In this document: one piece after another, positions 1-5,433 of the stretch
How positions within the stretch are numbered: the stretch's first letter is position 1
Layout of the letters: each line of letters opens with the position of its first letter
Program-made: the position numbers and the translations under genes
Notes under the pieces: model-generated
Seen by the model: only the letters and a program-made list of their open reading frames with translations
Told to the model about the DNA's origin: nothing
The model's database searches: none
Assembly (NCBI GenBank): GCA_947259815.1
Contig: CAMYNO010000228.1
Coordinates: 1-5,433 of the forward strand
DNA: 5,433 bases
From: an uncultured Parvularculaceae bacterium
GTDB lineage: Bacteria > Pseudomonadota > Alphaproteobacteria > Caulobacterales > Parvularculaceae
Direction: 5' to 3'

Positions 1-2537
1 CTTCGGTTAAGGAAGCCGATGCTTAATTCCGCCATGGCCCCGGCCAGCATTTCTGTAAAACGCGGGAAAATATCTTCCTGAACGCATACGACCCGGCAGG
101 CGGAACAACGCTGGCCGGCGCTTTGAAAAGCGGAATCGACCGTGTCTGTTACAGCCTGTTCGAGCAGCGCCGTTGAATCGACGATCATCGCGTTGATGCC
201 GCCGGTTTCCGCGATCAGTGAAACGTCGTGGCGTCCCGTTTCTACCAGCGTCTTTTTGATCGCTTTGGCCGTTGCGGTGGAGCCGGTGAACACAACGCCG
301 CCAATCTCGGGACGGGCGACGAGCGGGGCGCCGACGCCGGGCCCATTGCCGGGGATGAAATGCAAGGCGCCGACCGGAACGCCAGCTTCATGTAGCAATT
401 TCACCGCCTCATATGCGATGAGCGGTGTTTGTTCGGCAGGCTTGGCGATAACGCAATTACCGGCGGCGAGCGCAGCGCTAACTTGCCCCAAGAAAATCGC
501 GAGGGGAAAATTCCACGGTGAGATACAGGCGACGACGCCTATTGGCTGGCCTTCAAGCGTTTCGCATCCATCCGCATAGTAACGAAGAAAATCGACCGCT
601 TCGCGAATTTCGGCGATAGCGTCGACCCAGCTTTTTCCCGCCTCTGCGACCGCTAAGGCCATGAAATGCTCGCCGCGTTCGTCGAGCAGGGCGGAGGCGT
701 TCCTCAAACTCGCAGCGCGCTGTTTCGCTGGTGTTGCCGTCCATTCATCTGCGAAGTTTGCGGCGATAAGGCACGCATGTTCAACATCGGACGGTGTTCC
801 GGAAACAACATCACCGATGGCTTTTCGGGCGAATGCCGGATTGAGCACCGGCTCAGCTTCTCCTCTGACAGTGTCGCCATTTATTATAGGCGAAGCCGAT
901 ATTCGGTTCAGTTCAACCGATAGGAGTGTTGCTACCGTGTCCGGATCAGTCTCGTCCCATCCTTTGGCGGCGAGGCGGCCGTTTAAATGATCGCGCGGCG
1001 CAGGGATGTTGGGGTTGGTAAGTACTTCAATCTCGGCGATCTCGGCGATTGGATCGGCGACAATGTCGTCTACGGACATATCCGGATCAATGAGTTGGTT
1101 CACAAATGACGAGTTTGCACCGTTTTCAAGCAATCGGCGCACGAGATAGGGCAATAACTCCTTATGCCCGCCGACGGGCGCGTAAATTCGAGACGCGCAG
1201 CCTGTCTCGATTAGGCTGTCGTGAAGCGCTTCGCCCATGCCGTGCAGGCGTTGAAATTCGTAATCCCGATATTCGCCCGCCATCTCCATGACGGTCGTGG
1301 CAGTCAGCGCATTGTTGGTCGCAAATTGTGGGTAGAATGCATCCGCCGCAGACAGTAGTTTGCGTGCGCAGGCGATATAGGAAAGGTCGGTCGTCGCTTT
1401 GCGCGTGTAAACCGGATAGCTCTCAAGCCCCATGACTTGCGCGCGCTTGATCTCGGAGTCCCAATAGGCGCCTTTGACAAGGCGAACCATAATTCGTCGA
1501 TCCGTTTCACGGCACAGGGTGGCGAGCCAGTCGAGAACATTTGGCGCGCGGCGTTGATAGGCTTGCACCACCACGCCAAACCCGTCCCAGTCGCCAAGTG
1601 TGGGATCGCGCATAAGGCGTTCTATGATGTCGAGCGAGAGATCCAGTCGATCCGCTTCCTCCGCATCGATATTGAACCCCATATTGGCGGTTTTCGCCTG
1701 ACGAGCGAGTATCGCAACGCGCTCACCCAACTCGCTCAGTATACGTTCTTTTTTGCCATATTCATAGCGCGGATGAAGGGCCGACAGCTTGACTGATATG
1801 CCCGGATTTTCTGCGGCATGCTGGTCGCCCGAATGAGCGCTTATCGCGCCGATAGCATTTTCATAGTCGTTGAAATAACGATCAGCGTCAGCTGCTGTGT
1901 GGGCAGCCTCGCCGAGCATGTCGAATGAAAAGCGATAGCCAAGGCTTGCGAATTTGCGGCCGCGGCGCATCGCTTCGTCGATCGTTTCGCCCAGAACGAA
2001 ATGCTCGCCCATGATGCGCATCGCTTGCGCGACCGAGGCGCGGATCACGGGCTCGCCCAAACGGTCCAGAACGTCTTTGGTCGCCCGGGCCATTCGCTTC
2101 AGAGGATCATTAGCTTCTACATCGTCGAGCCATGCGGCGGTCAGCATCAGGGCGCGCGTTGAGAAATTGACCAAGGGGAAGGGGCTTTTGCCCTTATGAG
2201 CAGCCCAGTCGCCGGCTTCAATCTTGTCCTCAATCAGGGAATTCGCCGTGGCCGCGTCGGGGGTGCGCAACAAAGCTTCTGCGAGCCGCATCAAGGTGAC
2301 GCCCTCGGCGGTGGAAAGGCCGTATTCCTGTAAAAATTTGTCGATCAAGCCGGAACGCATGGCATTAGCGCGGGCGCGCTCTACGAATTCGGCCGCACGG
2401 TGTTGCGCGCTCACCCGGCTCGCCTGATCGAGGTCTGTAAGGGAAACTAAACGCCTAGCGCAGTCTTCCTCATCCGCCAGCGTGTTTGCGCGCAACGCTG
2501 TGCGCAACCTTGTCAAGTCGGTGTCTTTCTGGGGCAT
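1..2537 (-). CDS. putA: Bifunctional proline dehydrogenase / L-glutamate-gamma-semialdehyde dehydrogenase PutA (3' end beyond the window)
   Basis: PutA oxidises proline to pyrroline-5-carboxylate with FAD, passing electrons to quinone, then oxidises glutamate semialdehyde to glutamate with NAD+. The frame is open for 845 codons and leaves the left edge. Short PutAs are about 1000-1050 residues, so some 150-200 are missing. Residues 1 to about 150 form the helical N-terminal region. The proline dehydrogenase barrel (about 150-470) shows FSFDMLGEA with Asp206, VKLSALHPRYE with Lys250, VRLVKGAYWD with Arg352, Lys355 and Trp359, then LHGMGEAL, YAPVGGH with Tyr452, and LVRRLLENGAN with Arg467/Arg468. 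The aldehyde dehydrogenase domain (from about 530) shows ISPWNFP with Asn676, AKPAEQTP with Lys699, FTGST from 750, AETGG with Glu777, and SAGQRCSA with catalytic Cys811. The ATG at 2537 is the first start after an in-frame stop at 2546-2544, and no Shine-Dalgarno sequence lies just before it. There is no ribbon-helix-helix domain, so it should not repress its own gene as enteric PutA does. Oddity: FATNNA where FATHNA is usual (Asn408). The product name is near certain. Confidence 0.97.
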   Translation of the reverse strand, partial: MPQKDTDLTRLRTALRANTLADEEDCARRLVSLTDLDQASRVSAQHRAAEFVERARANAMRSGLIDKFLQEYGLSTAEGVTLMRLAEALLRTPDAATANSLIEDKIEAGDWAAHKGKSPFPLVNFSTRALMLTAAWLDDVEANDPLKRMARATKDVLDRLGEPVIRASVAQAMRIMGEHFVLGETIDEAMRRGRKFASLGYRFSFDMLGEAAHTAADADRYFNDYENAIGAISAHSGDQHAAENPGISVKLSALHPRYEYGKKERILSELGERVAILARQAKTANMGFNIDAEEADRLDLSLDIIERLMRDPTLGDWDGFGVVVQAYQRRAPNVLDWLATLCRETDRRIMVRLVKGAYWDSEIKRAQVMGLESYPVYTRKATTDLSYIACARKLLSAADAFYPQFATNNALTATTVMEMAGEYRDYEFQRLHGMGEALHDSLIETGCASRIYAPVGGHKELLPYLVRRLLENGANSSFVNQLIDPDMSVDDIVADPIAEIAEIEVLTNPNIPAPRDHLNGRLAAKGWDETDPDTVATLLSVELNRISASPIINGDTVRGEAEPVLNPAFARKAIGDVVSGTPSDVEHACLIAANFADEWTATPAKQRAASLRNASALLDERGEHFMALAVAEAGKSWVDAIAEIREAVDFLRYYADGCETLEGQPIGVVACISPWNFPLAIFLGQVSAALAAGNCVIAKPAEQTPLIAYEAVKLLHEAGVPVGALHFIPGNGPGVGAPLVARPEIGGVVFTGSTATAKAIKKTLVETGRHDVSLIAETGGINAMIVDSTALLEQAVTDTVDSAFQSAGQRCSACRVVCVQEDIFPRFTEMLAGAMAELSIGFLNR

Positions 2538-2548
2538 GAAAAGTCAGG

Positions 2549-2558
2549 CAACATGTTG
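2549..2558. repeat. Perfect 10-bp palindrome CAACATGTTG in the putA leader
   Basis: CAACATGTTG reads identically on both strands. It lies between the candidate putA -10 box and the putA start codon, ending 11 bases upstream of the ATG. That is where a repressor operator could act on putA transcription or initiation. Many alphaproteobacteria control putA through an Lrp/AsnC-type regulator (PutR), but no binding protein can be assigned from this sequence, and one short palindrome may be chance. It contains an ATG on the minus strand, out of the putA frame. Confidence 0.3.
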
Positions 2559-2569
2559 ATTACCCTTGC

Positions 2570-2598
2570 CCAATAGCGATTTTGGGGGAACCTGTCAT
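2570..2598 (-). promoter_or_regulatory. Possible putA promoter (-35 ATGACA, -10 TATTGG)
   Basis: Read on the minus strand, ATGACA (2598-2593) is followed after 17 bases by TATTGG (2575-2570). The first matches five of six bases of the TTGACA consensus and the second three of six of TATAAT. The -10 box ends 32 bases before the putA ATG, a plausible leader length. The match is modest and could be chance; it is simply the best-spaced pair I found upstream of putA. Confidence 0.25.
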
Positions 2599-2745
2599 CC
2601 CGGATTTCGATCCTGGAATTGACATTCAAAAGCCGCCAAATCCCACTGCATTGCGCCATTGCGAAAACGGCCCCTTGCGCATACCTAGACGGTCGAAACT
2701 GCAGAGCCGGTCACGGCGCAAAAATACGTGCCAGATCAACGCCGA

Positions 2746-2750
2746 AAGGA
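2746..2750 (+). promoter_or_regulatory. Ribosome binding site of the thiolase gene
   Basis: AAGGA, within GAAAGGA, ends nine bases before the ATG at 2760. This site decides the start: it places the N-terminus at [15 protein letters not shown], where thiolases normally begin, rather than at the longer open frame that reaches back to about 2619. Confidence 0.85.
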
Positions 2751-2759
2751 CATTACCCC

Positions 2760-3971
2760 ATGACAGACGCATATATTTACGACGCCGTGCGCACGCCGCG
2801 CGGCAAAGGCAAATCCGACGGATCTCTGCACGAAATTACGCCGGTTTCGCTGGCAACCCAGGTGCTCGAGGCGGTTCGTGACCGAAATGAAATCGACACG
2901 GCGGAAATCGATGATGTCGCCATGGGCTGCGTATCCCCGGTTGGAGAGCAGGGCGCGGTAATCACGCGGACGGCAATTCTCAATGCCGGGTATGACGAAT
3001 CGACCGCGGGTATTCACGTCAACCGGTTTTGCGCATCGGGCCTTGAAGCGGTGAATATTGCTGCGTCGAAGGTAAAAGCGGGTGAAGCTGACCTGACCAT
3101 TGGCGGTGGTGTTGAAGCGATGAGCCGCGTGCCTATGGGTTCCGATGGCGGCGCATGGCCGACCGATCCTGCGGTTGCATTTAAGACCTATTTCGTCCCG
3201 CAAGGTATTTCAGCCGACCTGATCGCAACCAAATATGGTTTTTCCCGCGACGATGTCGATGCTTACGCGGTTGAGAGCCAGAAACGCGCGGCAAAATCCT
3301 GGGAAGAAAAGCGGTTCGCCAAATCCATCATGCCGGTGAAGGATGTTCTGGGCGAAGAAGTGCTGGACCATGACGAGACGGTGCGGGCAAATGCAGACAT
3401 GCAAAGCCTTGGCGCACTCAACCCTTCATTTTCAATGATGGGGGAGCAGTTCGGGTTCAATGCCGTGGCTCTGCAAAAATATCCTGAATTTGAGAAAATC
3501 AACCATGTTCATCACGCTGGCAATTCCTCAGGAATTGTCGACGGCGCCGCGGCAGTGTTGATCGGTAATGAAGAGATTGGCAAAAAGCTCGGCCTTAAGC
3601 CTCGCGCGCGCATTCGTGCGGCGGCGTCAATTGGTTCCGAGCCGACAATCATGCTTACCGGACCGGAGTTCGCCGCCAAGAAGGTATTGGCCCGCGCCGG
3701 AATGAATAAAAAAGACATCGACCTGTGGGAATTGAATGAAGCATTCGCTTCTGTGGTCCTTCGCTTCATGCAAGCGCTTGATATCGATCACAATGAGATC
3801 AACGTGAATGGCGGCGCCATCGCCATGGGACACCCGTTGGGCGCGACCGGCGCAATGATCCTTGGTACGATGGTCGACGAGCTTGAGCGCTCCGATAAGG
3901 AAACCGCGCTGATTACTCTGTGTATCGGCGCCGGCATGGGCACCGCGACAATTATTGAACGCGTCAACTAA
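2760..3971 (+). CDS. Thiolase (acetyl-CoA C-acyltransferase, FadA-like; could be annotated acetyl-CoA acetyltransferase)
   Basis: This 403-residue protein has the usual length for a complete type II thiolase. It catalyses CoA-dependent cleavage of 3-ketoacyl-CoA to acetyl-CoA and a shortened acyl-CoA, the last step of beta-oxidation, in the cytoplasm. The N-terminal AVRTPRGK is typical. The nucleophilic cysteine is Cys91 in [11 protein letters not shown], followed by the [14 protein letters not shown] loop. The second half has [16 protein letters not shown] (from His251), ELNEAFAS with Asn326, [15 protein letters not shown] with catalytic His358, and CIGAGMG with catalytic Cys388. All expected active-site residues are present. 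The gene is followed after 18 bases by a hydratase/dehydrogenase fusion, which points to the degradative 3-ketoacyl-CoA thiolase role. Chain-length preference, and hence the choice between EC 2.3.1.16 and 2.3.1.9, cannot be read from sequence alone. The fadA symbol would be by analogy only, so it is left blank. Confidence 0.95.
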   Translation: MTDAYIYDAVRTPRGKGKSDGSLHEITPVSLATQVLEAVRDRNEIDTAEIDDVAMGCVSPVGEQGAVITRTAILNAGYDESTAGIHVNRFCASGLEAVNIAASKVKAGEADLTIGGGVEAMSRVPMGSDGGAWPTDPAVAFKTYFVPQGISADLIATKYGFSRDDVDAYAVESQKRAAKSWEEKRFAKSIMPVKDVLGEEVLDHDETVRANADMQSLGALNPSFSMMGEQFGFNAVALQKYPEFEKINHVHHAGNSSGIVDGAAAVLIGNEEIGKKLGLKPRARIRAAASIGSEPTIMLTGPEFAAKKVLARAGMNKKDIDLWELNEAFASVVLRFMQALDIDHNEINVNGGAIAMGHPLGATGAMILGTMVDELERSDKETALITLCIGAGMGTATIIERVN

Positions 3972-3972
3972 T

Positions 3973-3980
3973 AAGAAGGA
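3973..3980 (+). promoter_or_regulatory. Ribosome binding site of the multifunctional beta-oxidation gene
   Basis: AAGAAGGA begins one base after the thiolase stop codon and ends nine bases before the ATG at 3990. Its strength and spacing support both the chosen start and translation of this gene from a shared transcript with the thiolase. I see no terminator or promoter in the 18-base gap. Confidence 0.85.
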
Positions 3981-3989
3981 CGTACAAAG

Positions 3990-5433
3990 ATGACATACAA
4001 GACTTTTTCTTTCGATGTTGACGCCGACGGCATCGCCCTCATCACAATCGATCTCCCCGGCGAGTCGATGAATGTCTGGAATGCGGCGCTGATTGAAGAT
4101 TTTAGCGCCGCGGTTGAGCGGATTGTTGAGGATGACGAGATTAAAGGCGCGGTTATTACTTCCGGGAAATCTTCCGGCTTTCTGGCTGGCGCCGATCTTA
4201 ATATGCTCGGCTCGGCCGAGGCAGCCTCACTGAAGGAAGCTTTTGAATCCGCCTTCGGCTTGAACGCCATGCTTCGCAAGCTGGAAACCGGGGGCGCTAG
4301 CGCCAAGGAACTGAGCAAGGGAACCGCGCACGCAAAACCCATTGCTGCGGCGGTGAACGGCCTGGCGCTTGGGGGCGGCTTGGAGCTTATGCTTGCCTGT
4401 CACTATCGGGTCGTTGCGGATAATCCGAAATTGCAGCTTGGCGTACCGGAATCAATGGTTGGGCTGCTGCCGGGCGGCGGCGGCACGCAACGCTTGCCGC
4501 GCCTTATCGGACTGCAAAATGCTGCGATGATGGCCACAAGCGGAAAGCCGACCGATCCTGCGACAGCGAAAGCGCAGGGCATGATCCAGGATGTCGCCCC
4601 GGTTGGCGAACTGGTCGCCAAGGCAAAAGAATGGGTGAAGGCCAATCCGAAAGTGACGCAGCCCTGGGACAAAAAAGGCTTCAAGTTCCCCGGCGGCGGC
4701 GGCGCGATGGACCCGCGAAGCGTTCAGTTCTTCATGGCTGCGAACGCCATGGCGCAAAAGCAGACCCGGCATAATTATCCGGCGATCCAGTATATTTTGT
4801 CGTGCATGTATGAAGGGTCGATTGTGCCTTTTGACACGGCGATCCGCATTGAATCGAAATACTTCACCAAGCTGTTGGCGAGCGACCAGACGCGCAACAT
4901 GATCCGGACCCTGTTTATTAACAAACAGGCCGCGGAAAAAGGCGCAGCGCGCCCGAAAGATGTAGCGCCGTCGGAAATCAAGACTGTCGGCGTCCTCGGA
5001 GCCGGTCTGATGGGGGCCGGTATCACGCATGTCACCGTCAAAGGCGGCATGAATGTGATCGTTCTCGACCGGGATCAGGCCGCGGCGGATAATGCTGTTG
5101 CGTATTCAAAGAAAATTCTCGACAAGAATGTTTCGCGCGGAAAAATGACAAAGGAAGCAGCGGAAGAATTTCTCGCTAAAATCAAGCCGACGGCTGATTA
5201 CAATGATCTGAAAGATGTCGATCTGATCATCGAGGCAGTGTTCGAAGATCCCGACGTTAAAGCCGACGTTATTAAAAAGACCGAGGCCGTCATTCGCGAC
5301 GAAGTTATTTTTGCCTCCAATACATCGACCTTGCCGATTACCGGGTTGGCAAAACATTCAAAGCGCCCTGACCAGTTCATCGGCATGCATTTCTTCTCGC
5401 CGGTCGAGAAAATGCCGCTGCTTGAAATCATCC
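3990..5433 (+). CDS. Enoyl-CoA hydratase / 3-hydroxyacyl-CoA dehydrogenase fusion, FadJ/FadB-like alpha subunit (3' end beyond the window)
   Basis: The 481 codons seen are about two thirds of a family usually 700-740 residues long. The protein hydrates trans-2-enoyl-CoA and then oxidises L-3-hydroxyacyl-CoA with NAD+, and its product is the substrate of the thiolase upstream. Residues 1 to about 195 are a crotonase domain: [10 protein letters not shown] supplies one side of the oxyanion hole, [11 protein letters not shown] carries Glu132, and [20 protein letters not shown] carries Glu154, the two catalytic glutamates. Their 22-residue spacing fits FadJ better than E. coli FadB (20, from memory). 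A helical linker follows (about 195-330). The NAD-binding Rossmann domain opens with [13 protein letters not shown] (Gly337, Gly339, Gly342) and continues through [17 protein letters not shown] with Ser446, and [17 protein letters not shown] with catalytic His467. The C-terminal dehydrogenase part lies outside the window. Residues about 103-115 look like an extra segment. The gene sits in an operon with the thiolase. Whether it is best called fadJ or fadB is unsettled. Confidence 0.95.
   Translation, partial: MTYKTFSFDVDADGIALITIDLPGESMNVWNAALIEDFSAAVERIVEDDEIKGAVITSGKSSGFLAGADLNMLGSAEAASLKEAFESAFGLNAMLRKLETGGASAKELSKGTAHAKPIAAAVNGLALGGGLELMLACHYRVVADNPKLQLGVPESMVGLLPGGGGTQRLPRLIGLQNAAMMATSGKPTDPATAKAQGMIQDVAPVGELVAKAKEWVKANPKVTQPWDKKGFKFPGGGGAMDPRSVQFFMAANAMAQKQTRHNYPAIQYILSCMYEGSIVPFDTAIRIESKYFTKLLASDQTRNMIRTLFINKQAAEKGAARPKDVAPSEIKTVGVLGAGLMGAGITHVTVKGGMNVIVLDRDQAAADNAVAYSKKILDKNVSRGKMTKEAAEEFLAKIKPTADYNDLKDVDLIIEAVFEDPDVKADVIKKTEAVIRDEVIFASNTSTLPITGLAKHSKRPDQFIGMHFFSPVEKMPLLEII

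Larger units (their letters stand above)
2538..2759. promoter_or_regulatory. Divergent intergenic region between putA and the thiolase operon
   Basis: These 222 bases separate two genes transcribed away from each other, so they must hold promoters for both unless an internal start is used. I see no convincing protein gene here. The thiolase frame stays open upstream to about 2619, but the extra 47 codons have no thiolase character and bypass the good ribosome site. A TTGACA hexamer lies at 2619-2624 on the plus strand, without a matching -10 box at normal spacing, so I do not call it a promoter. Two small inverted repeats are visible: CAACATGTTG at 2549-2558 and an imperfect one at 2599-2616. 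CCCAA at 2569-2573 also pairs with TTGGG at 2582-2586. No terminator or riboswitch is recognisable. Confidence 0.7.

Noticed and set aside
142..2427. Several plus-strand open frames of 61-145 codons opposite putA (for example 142-579, 661-990, 1437-1796, 1954-2199).
   Set aside because: They lie antisense to an unbroken PutA frame rich in recognisable motifs, have no ribosome sites or protein character, and are explained by the GC-rich codon bias of putA.
2619..2759. An upstream extension of the thiolase frame by 47 codons, beginning at a TTG.
   Set aside because: The added residues do not resemble a thiolase N-terminus, and the ATG at 2760 has a well-placed AAGGA and starts exactly where the family starts.
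2582..2881. A 99-codon plus-strand open frame spanning the intergenic region and the thiolase start.
   Set aside because: It overlaps the thiolase in another frame, lacks a ribosome site and its residues resemble no protein family I know.
5250..5272. A short tandem-like repeat around CCGACGTTAAAGCCGACGTT.
   Set aside because: It lies within the dehydrogenase coding frame, encodes ordinary residues and is too short to suggest a repeat element.
3968..5431. Minus-strand open frames opposite the multifunctional gene (for example 4452-5030, 3968-4342).
   Set aside because: They are shadows of the plus-strand reading frame, which carries every expected crotonase and dehydrogenase motif.
1..5433. 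A possible undescribed system, mobile element, CRISPR array or tRNA gene.
   Set aside because: Almost all bases belong to three well-known metabolic enzymes. I saw no transposase, integrase, spaced repeats, attachment site or cloverleaf in the remaining 240 or so bases.

Overview
This window looks like a stretch of ordinary catabolic chromosome from an alphaproteobacterium. That placement rests on three things: moderately GC-rich coding sequence, a PutA of the short type without a DNA-binding domain, and a thiolase followed by a FadJ-like multifunctional protein. It is an inference from protein character; no rRNA or other taxonomic marker is present.

Layout: positions 1-2537 (minus strand) hold most of a putA gene, encoding bifunctional proline dehydrogenase / L-glutamate-gamma-semialdehyde dehydrogenase. 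The gene runs off the left edge shortly after its catalytic cysteine. Positions 2538-2759 are the only sizeable non-coding stretch, a divergent intergenic region serving putA on the left and a beta-oxidation operon on the right. Positions 2760-3971 (plus) encode a complete thiolase. Eighteen bases later, from 3990 to the right edge (plus), comes the first two thirds of a fused enoyl-CoA hydratase / 3-hydroxyacyl-CoA dehydrogenase. The two plus-strand genes each have a clear Shine-Dalgarno sequence nine bases from the ATG and almost certainly form an operon.

How they work together: the multifunctional protein hydrates enoyl-CoA and oxidises the resulting 3-hydroxyacyl-CoA. The thiolase then cleaves the 3-ketoacyl-CoA to acetyl-CoA. 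PutA oxidises proline to glutamate in two steps, feeding electrons to the respiratory quinone pool and making NADH. Both are carbon-scavenging routes, and the shared upstream region makes joint control possible, although the sequence does not prove it.

I found no mobile element, CRISPR array, RNA gene, phage gene or evident novel system. The points most worth a second look are an Asn in place of a usually conserved His in the proline dehydrogenase FAD site, a short extra segment in the hydratase domain, and small palindromes in the divergent promoter region.
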